Shown here one piece after another: positions 8,647 through 17,214 of a stretch of 64,000 nucleotides of DNA. The first letter of the stretch is position 1. Each line of letters starts with the position of its first letter. The stretch is from Cellulomonas sp. KRMCY2 (lineage in GTDB: Bacteria > Actinomycetota > Actinomycetes > Actinomycetales > Cellulomonadaceae). The DNA is taken from contig NZ_JAGF01000001.1 in assembly GCF_000526515.1 (NCBI RefSeq), forward strand, positions 4,154,001 through 4,218,000. Direction: 5' to 3'. A program made the position numbers and the translations under genes. The notes below the pieces were generated by a model. The model was not told where the DNA came from, did no database searches, and was given only the letters and a program-made list of their open reading frames with translations.

Positions 8647-9920
8647 TGAGCCCAGCCCGACACGTCCGGACGACCCAGCGCGGCACGGCGCTCGGCCTGG
8701 TCGGAGCCGCGTGCCTGCTGTCCGGCACGTTGCTCGGCGTCCGCGTGGTCGTGCAGCTCGGTGGCCTCCTGCTGCTCGCGCTGCTCGTCGGGGGTGCCTG
8801 GCTGCTGCAGGAGGCGCAGGCGCAGGAGCGCGGCGCGCTCCGGCTGATCCGCTCGGTCAACCCGCACCCGGTCGCTGTGGGCAGCCAGGCGGTCGTCCAG
8901 GTCGATCTCTCGGCCACCGGCGCCGCCCAGCGGCTCGACCGCCTGCAGATCGCCGAGCGGGCCGCGCACGAGCTCTCGGGTCCGAGCACGCTGCGCGCGC
9001 GGGTGCAGCGATCGGCAGACCGGCTCACGCTGAGGTACACCATCTCGCCCGAGCGACGCGGCCGATGGCCGATCGGCCCGCTCGAGGTGCAGCGTCGCGA
9101 CCTGTTCGGCCTGGTCCAGTGGCGCGGTCCGCTCGGCGGCTCGATGCTGATCGCCGTCCGCCCGGCCGTGACGGTCCTGAGCATGTCGAACCGGGCATCC
9201 TCGACGGACGTCGACCGCGCCGCGATCGGTGCCCGCACGCCGGCCGCGGACGACTCCTCGCTGCGCGACTACCGCTCGGGCGACGACCTGCGCCGGGTCC
9301 ACTGGCGCAGCAGCGCACGCCGCGGCGAGCTCATGGTGCGGCAGGACGAACGTGCCGGTCGCCGGCCCTCGAGCGTGCTGCTCGACATCCCCGGCGACGA
9401 CGTGAGTGCGGAGTGGTCGATCTCGCTGGCGGCATCCATCGCGCTGGCGCTCGTCGCCTCGGGCCACCACGTCCGGATGCTCGGCGGCGACGTGCTCAAC
9501 GCGAGCACCGACCACCACCGACCCGACACCGACGGCAGGGCCGTCGACGCGCTGCTCGACCATGCGGTCGACTTCAGCCTGCCGCCCAACCTCGTGACGC
9601 GCGAGGCGTGGCTGCTCGCCGCGATCGACACCCTCAGCGCCCAGGCCGGCGGGACCGAGCTGCTGTTCGCCGTCGTCGGCGACCTCGAGCCCGACCTCCT
9701 GACCGCCCTGGCCCGGGTGGGCGACGGGAGCAGCGCATGGGCCATGGTGCGCACCGGCCACGCCGGCGTCGGCGATCCGCCGAACCAGGACGAGACGCGC
9801 ACCCTCGAGTCGCTGCGACGTGCCGGCTGGACGGTCTGCGCGGTCCGCCCCGGTGAGGACATCGCGGTGTGCTGGGCACGCCTGCTGGACTCCGCAGACC
9901 TGGTCGGGGTCCGGCGATGA
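8646..9920 (+). CDS. DUF58 domain membrane protein
   Basis: 424 residues. Two hydrophobic helices lie in the first 55 residues, followed by a beta-rich region and the DUF58 signature YRSGDDLRRVHWRSSARRG near residue 210, then a von Willebrand-A-like fold ending at the C-terminus. DUF58 proteins are encoded with MoxR and are thought to be its clients or adaptors; the biochemical role is not established. It starts inside the moxR stop codon and overlaps the next gene by ATGA. Confidence 0.9.
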   Translation: MSPARHVRTTQRGTALGLVGAACLLSGTLLGVRVVVQLGGLLLLALLVGGAWLLQEAQAQERGALRLIRSVNPHPVAVGSQAVVQVDLSATGAAQRLDRLQIAERAAHELSGPSTLRARVQRSADRLTLRYTISPERRGRWPIGPLEVQRRDLFGLVQWRGPLGGSMLIAVRPAVTVLSMSNRASSTDVDRAAIGARTPAADDSSLRDYRSGDDLRRVHWRSSARRGELMVRQDERAGRRPSSVLLDIPGDDVSAEWSISLAASIALALVASGHHVRMLGGDVLNASTDHHRPDTDGRAVDALLDHAVDFSLPPNLVTREAWLLAAIDTLSAQAGGTELLFAVVGDLEPDLLTALARVGDGSSAWAMVRTGHAGVGDPPNQDETRTLESLRRAGWTVCAVRPGEDIAVCWARLLDSADLVGVRR

Positions 9921-12100
9921 GCGGACGCCACCCGGTCACCGGGGACGCCGTCTGGGCCGGTGCGGGCCTCGTCGCCCTCGCGACCATCACCGGCATGTGG
10001 ACGATCAAGCAGCTCGTCGCGCCGGGGCCATGGGTGTGGATCGCGGGGCTGGTGGTCCTCCTGCTCGCCGGTGTCACAGCGACGCTGCGCTGGTACAGCC
10101 GGTCGGCGACGATGCCGACGGCGTGGGGTCTTGTCGCCGCCGTCGTGACCATCGCCTCGGTCTACGGCGGCCGCGGCACGACGCCGTCGATCCCGCTGCC
10201 GACCCCCGAGACGTTCGACCGACTCGTGCGACTGGCCCGCAGCGGTGTCGAGGCGATCGCCGAGGGACGGATCCTCGTCGAGCCGACGCGGGGTGTCGAG
10301 CTCCTGGTGGTCGCCGGGACGATGGCGGTGTTCCTCGTCGCGGACCTGGTCGCGCTCGGCCTCGGCCGAGGGGGCCTGAGCGGCGTCGCGCTGGCAGGGC
10401 TCTGGGTGCCGGCTGCCGTCTTCGAGCGCCGACCGATCCTCGGTGTGCTGCTGCTCGGCGGCATCAGCTACCTCCTGCTGCTCACCGTGACCCGCCAGCA
10501 GACCGGCCACGGCGCCCGGGACCTCCGCCGTGATGCCCGACCGGTCCTCACGGTTGCCGTCGCGGTCACCGTGCTGGCCGTGCTCGTCGGACCGGTCGCC
10601 GCAGCGATGCCGTTCTACGGCGCCGTGCGCCTGCCTGCGACCTGGGGACCCGGTCCGCTCGACGGTCCGCTGCGGCTGTCCACCGACCTCGACATGCGGT
10701 CGAGCCTCGAACCACGGTCGGACCGGCCCGTGCTGACGTACAACACGAGCGCGGAGAACGTCGGTCCGCTGCGGATGTACACGCTCGTCGACTTCGACGG
10801 CACGAGCTGGCTGCCGTCCGAGCCGAGCAGGGATCTCGCGCAGAACATCGGGGTGCTGTGGCCGGACGAGGGCCGGGTCGTCCCGGCCGACGCGGACGTG
10901 ATCAGCGTGCGGGTCGGCGCCCTCGACCAGGACCACCTGCCGATCCCGCTCGAACCACGGCTGATCGAGATCGACGGCACGTGGCTCTACGACGCGGAGC
11001 GCGACGAGGTCGTCGCGCCGAGCACCACGACACGGGACCGGACCTACCTGCTGACCATCGCCCCGAGGGACCTCACCGCCGAGACCCTGCGCGAGGACGG
11101 GCCCGGGGACCGGTTCACCGACACCGCAGCGCAGCTGACAGTGCCCCAGACCGAGCACATGGCCGACATCCGGGCGCTCGCCGAGCAGATCACGGCCGAT
11201 GCCGGGACGACCTACGACCAGGCGCTCGCCCTGCAGATGTACCTGCGCGACGCGCAGCTCTTCCGGTACGACACCGACGTCCCGCCGGCCCAGTCCGACG
11301 ACGCGGTCTGGGACTTCCTGACGCAGCGCACCGGCTACTGCGTCCAGTACGCGACCGCGATGACCGTGATGGCCCGGACCCTCGGCATCCCGGCCCGGCT
11401 GGCGATCGGCTTCCTGCCCGGGCGGCTGAACACACAGGTCCGCGGGGAGTACGTGGTCTCGGGACGCCAGGCGCACGCCTGGCCCGAGCTGTACTTCGCC
11501 GACGCCGGATGGGTCAGGTTCGAACCGACCCCCGCGGTCCAGACCGGCTCACCCCCGCTGTACGCCGACCCGTTCGGCGGGCTCCCGGTGAACCAGGACG
11601 ACATCCCCACCGGGAACGCTCAGCAGTCCAGCAGCCCCGGGGTGACCGGGAACGCCGGCGCCGGCGGCGGCGCGGCCGACCAGTCCCTCTGGGGCCGGTT
11701 CAGCCTCCCGGTCCTGATCACCGCGGGTGTGCTCCTCGTCGCGCTCCTGGGCCTGGGGCTGGCCCTGACCCGACGGCGCGAGCACCCGCTCGCCATCGAG
11801 AGCCGACCCGATGCCTGGTGGGCAGAGCTGCGGACCCGGCTCGCCGTCCACGGCCTGACCTGGAGCGACGCGACCACGCCGCGACAGGCAGTCCTGATCG
11901 TCCGGGAGCGGATCGGACCGGATGCGACGGCGGCGCTCGATGCCCTCGACCACCTCATGGCTGCGGTCGAGAACGAGCGGTACGAGCCGCGGCGCGGGAC
12001 ATGGTCCGGTGACGAGCTCGAGGCCTGGGTCGACGCCGTCGAACGGCCGTTGCGCGACGCTGCGGAGGCCGACGCGGCTGTCACCTCGGGCGAGCGGTGA
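9917..12100 (+). CDS. Transglutaminase-like membrane protein (TgpA type, DUF3488/DUF4129)
   Basis: 727 residues. Several membrane helices fill about residues 10-235, then an extracytoplasmic transglutaminase core carries the catalytic Cys in RTGYCVQYATAM and the His in QAHAWPELYF, with the third position in VRFEPTP. A flexible Gly/Gln/Ser linker, one more membrane helix (about residues 595-620) and a cytoplasmic DUF4129-like tail follow. Actinobacterial homologues sit with MoxR and DUF58 genes; the substrate is unknown. The ATG at 9917 overlaps the DUF58 stop (ATGA) and was preferred to an upstream ATG inside DUF58. Confidence 0.9.
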   Translation: MSGRHPVTGDAVWAGAGLVALATITGMWTIKQLVAPGPWVWIAGLVVLLLAGVTATLRWYSRSATMPTAWGLVAAVVTIASVYGGRGTTPSIPLPTPETFDRLVRLARSGVEAIAEGRILVEPTRGVELLVVAGTMAVFLVADLVALGLGRGGLSGVALAGLWVPAAVFERRPILGVLLLGGISYLLLLTVTRQQTGHGARDLRRDARPVLTVAVAVTVLAVLVGPVAAAMPFYGAVRLPATWGPGPLDGPLRLSTDLDMRSSLEPRSDRPVLTYNTSAENVGPLRMYTLVDFDGTSWLPSEPSRDLAQNIGVLWPDEGRVVPADADVISVRVGALDQDHLPIPLEPRLIEIDGTWLYDAERDEVVAPSTTTRDRTYLLTIAPRDLTAETLREDGPGDRFTDTAAQLTVPQTEHMADIRALAEQITADAGTTYDQALALQMYLRDAQLFRYDTDVPPAQSDDAVWDFLTQRTGYCVQYATAMTVMARTLGIPARLAIGFLPGRLNTQVRGEYVVSGRQAHAWPELYFADAGWVRFEPTPAVQTGSPPLYADPFGGLPVNQDDIPTGNAQQSSSPGVTGNAGAGGGAADQSLWGRFSLPVLITAGVLLVALLGLGLALTRRREHPLAIESRPDAWWAELRTRLAVHGLTWSDATTPRQAVLIVRERIGPDATAALDALDHLMAAVENERYEPRRGTWSGDELEAWVDAVERPLRDAAEADAAVTSGER

Positions 12101-12150
12101 ACCCGTCGCGCGGCGAACTGGTCGCGCAGTGAACCCGGTCCCGCGGTGAG
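12098..12150. repeat. Imperfect 17-bp tandem repeat starting at the transglutaminase-gene stop
   Basis: Roughly three units of the form TGAACCCGTCGCGCGG follow each other, beginning with the stop codon itself. The 66-nt gap before the convergent DUF3040 gene holds nothing else. Confidence 0.55.
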
Positions 12151-12166
12151 CCCACTGCCCTGAGGG

Positions 12167-12565
12167 TCAGCGACCCTGGTCGTCCCGACGACGGTCCCAG
12201 CGCTTCTCGAAGCGCGCGATGAAGCCCTCAGAGGGCGCCGCCGTGCGGCGCTTGCCGGAGCGGGGATGGACTGCACCGTCCTGGCCGACCGCACCGGACG
12301 GTCCACGACGACGCGGCGGGGAGAAGGCGAGCACGACGGAGACGAACATCGCGACGAATCCGAGCACGCCGACGACCGGCTGGCTCGTCGCAGCGCCGAT
12401 GACGAGCACGGTCAGTCCAGCGAGCGCGCCGGCCCCGGTGAGCAGCCACCGCCGCACGGTCCGGTCGCCCCGACCCTGGAACGTGTTCACCAGCTTGGGG
12501 TCGTCAGACGTGAGCTGCTGCTCCATCTGCTCCAGTACGCGTTGCTCGTACTCGGACAGAGGCAT
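12167..12565 (-). CDS. DUF3040 family membrane protein
   Basis: 132 residues with the DUF3040 signature MPLSEYEQRVLEQMEQQL at the N-terminus, two membrane helices (about residues 40-58 and 63-81) and a basic C-terminal tail with RSGKRRTAAPSEG. The family is confined to actinobacteria and has no assigned function. The ATG was chosen over one 11 codons upstream because the family begins exactly here and GGAGG precedes it. Confidence 0.92.
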   Translation of the reverse strand: MPLSEYEQRVLEQMEQQLTSDDPKLVNTFQGRGDRTVRRWLLTGAGALAGLTVLVIGAATSQPVVGVLGFVAMFVSVVLAFSPPRRRGPSGAVGQDGAVHPRSGKRRTAAPSEGFIARFEKRWDRRRDDQGR

Positions 12566-12600
12566 CACTACCTCCGCGCTGCCAAAGGGACCGGACACGA

Positions 12601-13866
12601 TCAGGATAGTTCCCTGCTGGCGTCCATGGTAGTTGAGGTCTGGACTGCTGGTCCGATCGGTGTACCGGGACGCACCGCCGATGCTCCGAAGCGGTGCCGA
12701 ACCTCGTCCATGGCCTGCTCGACGCGACGTCTGGCCCCCGCACCGTCGTCGACGGCCTCCTCGAGGGTGAGCTGGCGCGACGCCGCCTCGCTCAGCCCTT
12801 CTGCGCGCACGCCGATCAGACGCACCGCCCGACCGCCGAGGTCCGTCGCGCCGAGCAGCTCACGCGCAGCCAGGTAGATCTCCCGGGCAGTGTCCGTCGG
12901 CACACCGAGCGTGCGCGAGCGGGTCAGCGTCTGGAAGTCGGCTGTCCGGATCTTGACGCTCACCGTGCGCGCCACGAGACCCTTGCCCCGAAGCTGGCCT
13001 CCACAGCGGTCAGCGAGGGCGAGCAGCTGCCTGCCGACCTCGGTGAGATCGGCCGTGTCGACGTCGAAGGTGGTCTCGGCTCCGATGCTCTTCTCCTGCC
13101 GCTCCGGGGTGACCGGGCGGGGATCACGACCCCACGCGAGGTCGTGCAGGTGCGCGCCGGCCACCCGGCCGACCGCCCGCTGGACCACTGCCACGTCCGC
13201 CTCCGCGAGCTGCGCCACGGTCGTCATCCCCCAGCGCGCCAGCGCCTCCCGGGTCCGCTCACCGACTCCCCACAACGAGCCGACCGGCAACGCGTGCAGG
13301 AACTCGACGGTCGCGACGCGCGGGATCAGCAACACACCGTCGGGCTTGGCGAACCCCGAGGCGAGCTTGGCGACGAACTTCGAGCCGGCGATGCCGACCG
13401 AGCAGGGCAGACCGATCTCCCGACGGACACGCTCCCGGATCAGTGCCGCGATGACGGACGGCGGGCCGAGCCGCCGTCGCGCGCCCGAGACGTCAAGGAA
13501 CGCCTCGTCGATGCTGACCGGCTCGATCAGGGCCGTGACCTCACCCAGGAGAGCCATGACGGCCTGCGACGCCGCCCGGTAGGCGCCGTGGTCCGGCGGG
13601 ATCACGATCGCGTGCGGGCACATCCGCTGGGCCCGGGCCATCGGCATCGCGGAGTGCACCCCGAAGGCACGCGCCTCGTAGGTCGCGGCGAGCACGACCG
13701 AGCGCGCCTGACCGCCGACGATCACCGGCCGGCCCTGCAGGTGCGGCCGTCGGGCCAGCTCGACCGAGGCGAAGAAGGCATCCATGTCGACGTGCAGGAT
13801 GGAGCACCCGTCCTCGTCGGTGCCCCAGTCCCGCCGCAGCCCGGTCGGGGTGATGTTCCGGCTCAC
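12601..13866 (-). CDS. dinB: DNA polymerase IV (Y-family translesion polymerase)
   Basis: 421 residues. The palm motif HVDMDAFFASVEL near residue 25 and SIDEAFLDVSG near residue 118 carry the metal-binding acidic residues. SVGIAGSKFVAKLASGFAKP and a helix-hairpin-helix region around LPVGSLWGVGERTREAL follow, then the little-finger domain with the QEKSIGAETTFD motif. No obvious clamp-binding peptide is seen at the very C-terminus. GTG start; the gene lies 10 bp after the HEPN gene and both sit behind a perfect LexA box, so SOS induction is expected. Confidence 0.95.
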   Translation of the reverse strand: MSRNITPTGLRRDWGTDEDGCSILHVDMDAFFASVELARRPHLQGRPVIVGGQARSVVLAATYEARAFGVHSAMPMARAQRMCPHAIVIPPDHGAYRAASQAVMALLGEVTALIEPVSIDEAFLDVSGARRRLGPPSVIAALIRERVRREIGLPCSVGIAGSKFVAKLASGFAKPDGVLLIPRVATVEFLHALPVGSLWGVGERTREALARWGMTTVAQLAEADVAVVQRAVGRVAGAHLHDLAWGRDPRPVTPERQEKSIGAETTFDVDTADLTEVGRQLLALADRCGGQLRGKGLVARTVSVKIRTADFQTLTRSRTLGVPTDTAREIYLAARELLGATDLGGRAVRLIGVRAEGLSEAASRQLTLEEAVDDGAGARRRVEQAMDEVRHRFGASAVRPGTPIGPAVQTSTTMDASRELS

Positions 13867-13876
13867 CGGAGCCGGC

Positions 13877-14326
13877 TCATGAGGCGCGCAGCGCCAGGAC
13901 GCGCCGGCCCGGGTGCCCGGCCTCGCCGAGCCTCGCCCGGATCGCGTCCTGGAAGTCCTCGGCTGCGCTCGCCGTGCGGTCGGCCCGCTCGGGGCCGACG
14001 TCCTGCCGACCTGCCTCGACCGCTGATCGCACCGAGGCGCCGTCGGCGAAGTAGGCGGTCCACGCGGCCAGCTCGGGCGCGACGAGGGAGACCATCTCCC
14101 AGACGGTACGCGGAGCAGGGCGACGGGTCGGCCGGCCGGTCACCTGCAGCAGGGCAGCCCCCGCGCGGAGCGCCGCCAGGTGGGCGTGCACGAACCGCTC
14201 CCCCGGCGAGGACGCGAGCTGGGCCGCGACGAGCTCGGCATCACTGCGCGCGAGGAGCTCGAGCGCCGACGCCGGAACGGGCGCCGCGATCTCGTGGGCC
14301 GGTCGGAGTGCTGTCGTCCTGGTCAT
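13877..14326 (-). CDS. SAV_6107-type HEPN domain protein
   Basis: 149-residue helical protein matching the actinobacterial HEPN family of the SAV_6107 type: ALELLARSDAELVAAQ, SPGERFVHAHLAALRAGAALL, and PAPRTVWEMVSLVAPELAAWTAYFADGA. I see no R-x4-6-H RNase motif of toxin HEPN proteins, so RNase activity should not be assumed. It is the first gene of a two-gene unit with dinB, has a GGAGGTGG ribosome site, and starts 22 nt from a LexA box. A role in polymerase IV function or the SOS response is suggested by position only. Confidence 0.85.
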   Translation of the reverse strand: MTRTTALRPAHEIAAPVPASALELLARSDAELVAAQLASSPGERFVHAHLAALRAGAALLQVTGRPTRRPAPRTVWEMVSLVAPELAAWTAYFADGASVRSAVEAGRQDVGPERADRTASAAEDFQDAIRARLGEAGHPGRRVLALRAS

Positions 14327-14347
14327 GGGCCACCTCCGGGACCAGTA

Positions 14348-14363
14348 TCGAACACCTGTTCGA
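14348..14363. promoter_or_regulatory. LexA (SOS) box of the HEPN-dinB unit
   Basis: TCGAACACCTGTTCGA is a perfect match to the actinobacterial LexA consensus TCGAAC-N4-GTTCGA. On the minus strand a GATACT hexamer follows it directly, so LexA would cover the promoter of HEPN-dinB. It is also about 47 nt from the divergent spermidine-synthase-like gene. Confidence 0.93.
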
Positions 14364-14396
14364 CTGTCGTCAAGGCCGACCTGCCGTCCGGCGTCG

Positions 14397-14402
14397 TAGC
14401 CT
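14397..14402 (+). promoter_or_regulatory. Leaderless -10 (TAGCCT)
   Basis: TAGCCT is followed by 7 nt and then the ATG of the spermidine-synthase-like gene, with no ribosome site between, so transcription probably begins at or next to the start codon. Confidence 0.5.
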
Positions 14403-14409
14403 GTCCCCC

Positions 14410-15351
14410 ATGACCGGACGCCGAGGCCACCCCGCCGTGCCCGGCGGGGTCCGAGGCACCCGGAACGCCGCTCGTCTGCCGCTGCCGCAGGGCCCCGTCC
14501 GGATCGCCACCGGGACGGTCGAGATCCTCCGCGACCGGCACGAGCCCCAGTCGGTCACCGTGCTGGTCAACGGGGTGCCGAGCTCGCACCTCGACCTCGA
14601 CGACCCGACCTGGCTCGAGTTCGAGTACATGCAGCAGATGGCGGTGATGATCCGGCACCTGCCGCCCGGCCCGCTCGACGCCGTCCACCTCGGCGCGGCC
14701 GCCTGCGCGTTCCCGCGGTGGCTCGAGGCCGAGCGGCCCGGCTCCCGCCAGCTCGCGGTCGACCTCGACGGCGAGCTCCTCACCCTCGTGCGCACCTGGT
14801 TCGACCTGCCGCGTTCACCGCGTCTTCGACTGCGCGCGGGCGAGGCCCGCGAGGTGCTCACTGCCCTGCCCGACGCGAGCGCCGACGTCATCGTCCGGGA
14901 TGTCTTCGCTGCGGACTCGACACCCCGCCACCTGTGCACCGTGGAGTTCGTCAGCCAGGTCGCGCGGGTGCTCCGGCCCGGTGGGCTCTACCTGGCCAAC
15001 TGCGCCGACCGCCCGCCGCTGAGCCGCGCTCGCGCGGAGGTCGCCACCGCACGGTCGGTGCTCGGCGACGTCGCGCTGTCGGCCGAGCCCGGCCAGCTCA
15101 AGGGGCGCCGCTACGGGAACCTGGTCCTGGCCGGCACACCCGGCGCTGCGGCCGGGGTCGACCTGGACGGCGCGAACCTCGCCAGGATGCTGCGCTCGCT
15201 CCCCGTCCCGGTGCGGCTGCTGCACGGCGCCGAGCTCGACGAGTTCGCCGGTCGCGCGCGCCCGCTGCACGACCCCAGCGCGACCCCGGAGGACTCCGAC
15301 GACGAGGCCGCGCCCCCGACCGGGGACGCGGCCTCGTACCGAGGTCGGTGA
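14410..15351 (+). CDS. Spermidine-synthase-like SAM-fold protein
   Basis: 313 residues with a Rossmann fold of the spermidine-synthase/methyltransferase type: a beta-hairpin N-terminal part (RIATGTVEILRD), LEFEYMQQMAVMIRHL, the nucleotide-binding segment DAVHLGAAACAFPRWL, the acidic strand end AVDLDGELL, and VIVRDVFAADSTPRHLCTVEF. Actinobacterial relatives are annotated as spermidine synthase-like or fused MFS/spermidine synthase; the real substrate is not known, and polyamine synthesis should not be assumed. The start follows a leaderless -10. The acidic C-terminal tail (EDSDDEAAPP) is unstructured. Confidence 0.85.
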   Translation: MTGRRGHPAVPGGVRGTRNAARLPLPQGPVRIATGTVEILRDRHEPQSVTVLVNGVPSSHLDLDDPTWLEFEYMQQMAVMIRHLPPGPLDAVHLGAAACAFPRWLEAERPGSRQLAVDLDGELLTLVRTWFDLPRSPRLRLRAGEAREVLTALPDASADVIVRDVFAADSTPRHLCTVEFVSQVARVLRPGGLYLANCADRPPLSRARAEVATARSVLGDVALSAEPGQLKGRRYGNLVLAGTPGAAAGVDLDGANLARMLRSLPVPVRLLHGAELDEFAGRARPLHDPSATPEDSDDEAAPPTGDAASYRGR

Positions 15352-15356
15352 ACCGC

Positions 15357-15560
15357 TCAGAGCGGGCGCACGTTCTCGGCCTGCGGACCCTTGGGGCCCT
15401 GGGTGATCTCGAACTCGACCCGCTGGGCCTCGTCGAGCGAGCGGTAGCCCTGGGTCTCGATGGCCGAGTAGTGCACGAAGACGTCGGCGCCGCCGTCGTC
15501 CTGGGCGATGAAGCCGAAGCCCTTCTCGGCGTTGAACCACTTCACTGATCCCTGCGCCAT
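15357..15560 (-). CDS. Cold-shock domain protein CspA type
   Basis: 67 residues, the standard size of a single cold-shock domain. RNP1 (KGFGFI) and RNP2 (VFVHYSAI) motifs are intact. These proteins bind single-stranded RNA and DNA and keep transcripts unfolded. The ATG is preceded by a purine stretch (AGGACAGGAAC). The 303-nt upstream region is non-coding and contains a stable hairpin, fitting a long regulated 5' leader. Confidence 0.97.
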   Translation of the reverse strand: MAQGSVKWFNAEKGFGFIAQDDGGADVFVHYSAIETQGYRSLDEAQRVEFEITQGPKGPQAENVRPL

Positions 15561-15599
15561 GCTGTTCCTGTCCTTCTGTCCACCCGGGGGGACGTTGCA

Positions 15600-15620
15600 G
15601 ACCGGGCCCTGCGCCCGGTC
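15600..15620 (-). promoter_or_regulatory. Hairpin in the cold-shock gene leader; gap 15561-15863
   Basis: A perfect 8-bp stem (GACCGGGC with GCCCGGTC) around a CCTGC loop, 40 nt before the cold-shock start. Between this and the MFS stop at 15864 I see no gene. Cold-shock genes often have long structured leaders; this is the only strong structure I can find in the 303-nt region. Confidence 0.5.
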
Positions 15621-15863
15621 CCCGTGCCGCAATGGGTCACCCACGCCTGCCCAGGGCGGAACCCGGCGAACAGGTCATGGCGGGGGCGGTGTCACCACCT
15701 GCCCCGCAGCCACTCGCAAGCCTTCACTGCAACAGGGCCCGAGTCTGGCACGGGGACGACGCGTCGCGCCATAGTCAACAACTCGGTCCGCAGGCCGTCT
15801 GCAGGGCCCTGACCTGCACGTCGGCCCGATGTGGCGACGCCGCAGGACGGCACGCGTCGGCGG

Positions 15864-17195
15864 TCAGCCGTCCGACGCCCGGCCGTTGCGGCGGCGAGCC
15901 AGGGCGTCCCGCAGCGGTGGCACCACGACGCCGTCGGCGCGCATCGCGCGGCGGGTGCTCCGCCGGCTGACCAGGATGCCGACTACGCCCACGAGCCAGG
16001 GCACCGCCAGGACGGCGAACGCGGGCCGGAAGGCCGCCAGCGAGAGCGGTGCAGCGCCGCCGTCGACGGCGAGGTCCAGCACGACGCCCACGGCCAGGAT
16101 CGAGAGCACCGCGGCACTGAACCCGCCGACGTTGACCAGTCCGGTCGCGGTACCGAGTCGCTCCGACGGGTTGAAGGTCCGGGCGAAGTCCATGCCGACG
16201 AGCCCGACGCTCCCGCCCACGCCGAGCACGACGACGAGCACCGCCAGGAGCCACAGCGGGCTGCGCCCGGTGGGCACCAGCACGGCGGCCCAGGCACCGG
16301 CGGTCGCGATCGCCGTGCCCAGCACGATCCAGGACCGGCGCAACGGATGCCGCGCCGTGAGGATCCCGATCACCGGACCGCTGACCATGGACGCCAGGAC
16401 GCTGACCGACAGCAGCCCGCCGGCCTGGGCGGGAGTGAGCCCCTGCGCGACAGTCAGGAACGGGAAGCCCCAGAGCAGGGCGAAGACCGAGGCCGAGAAC
16501 TGGCTCACGCTGTGGCTCCAGAAGCCCAGCCACGAGCCAGGGGTGCGCACGGCGGCACGCAACGGCGCGACCAGGCCGGCCGAGACGCCGGCGCGCTCAC
16601 GCCCGGGCGGCTGGTCGCGCACACCCGTCCAGGCGAGCAGGGCGGCCAGCACCCCGACCGCGGCCAGCCCGACGAACGCGGACGTCCACCCGGCCTCGTG
16701 CAGCACCAGCACGAGCGGCACTGCCGCGGCGAGCTGGCCGATCTGACCCAGCAGGCCGGTCACCTGGGTGTAGAGCGGGATCCGGCGCAGGGGGAACCAC
16801 TCGACGACCAGCCGGATCACCGAGATGAAGGTGGCCGCGTCCCCTGCACCGATCAGGACACGCGCGACGAAGGCCAGCGGGATGTCGTCGACGACGCCGA
16901 GCAGCAGCTGACCGGTCGCCATGAGCAGCGCCCCGGTCGTGATGAGCACACGGGAGCCGAACCGGTCGAGCAGCACACCCATCGGCACCTGGAGCGCCGC
17001 GTACACGGCGACCTGGACCACGACGAAGGCGGAGAGCGCGGTGGCACCGACGTCGAAACGGCTGACGGCCTCGACGCCCACGACACCGAAGGAGCTGCGG
17101 TGCAGCACAGCCACTGCGTAGGCCGCGAGAGCCGCCGCCCAGACGAGGTACGCGCGTCGGCTCGCCGCTGCGCCGACGAGCGGCGCCCGACTCAC
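15864..17195 (-). CDS. MFS transporter
   Basis: 443 residues with about 12 hydrophobic segments. Signature A-type loop after helix 2 reads GVLLDRFGSR, and the second half has GILTARHPLRRSW. The charged loop between the halves contains RDQPPGRERAG. The substrate is not evident; drug or metabolite export are both possible. The GTG start at 17195 lies 19 bp beyond the PAC2 stop; no strong ribosome site is seen, so it may rely on coupling to the PAC2 gene. Confidence 0.88.
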   Translation of the reverse strand: MSRAPLVGAAASRRAYLVWAAALAAYAVAVLHRSSFGVVGVEAVSRFDVGATALSAFVVVQVAVYAALQVPMGVLLDRFGSRVLITTGALLMATGQLLLGVVDDIPLAFVARVLIGAGDAATFISVIRLVVEWFPLRRIPLYTQVTGLLGQIGQLAAAVPLVLVLHEAGWTSAFVGLAAVGVLAALLAWTGVRDQPPGRERAGVSAGLVAPLRAAVRTPGSWLGFWSHSVSQFSASVFALLWGFPFLTVAQGLTPAQAGGLLSVSVLASMVSGPVIGILTARHPLRRSWIVLGTAIATAGAWAAVLVPTGRSPLWLLAVLVVVLGVGGSVGLVGMDFARTFNPSERLGTATGLVNVGGFSAAVLSILAVGVVLDLAVDGGAAPLSLAAFRPAFAVLAVPWLVGVVGILVSRRSTRRAMRADGVVVPPLRDALARRRNGRASDG

Positions 17196-17214
17196 CAGCC
17201 GGCCGGAGGTGCGG

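Noticed and set aside
13877-14326. HEPN toxin of a toxin-antitoxin pair
   Set aside because: No R-x4-6-H motif and no MNT antitoxin gene next to it; the neighbour is dinB.
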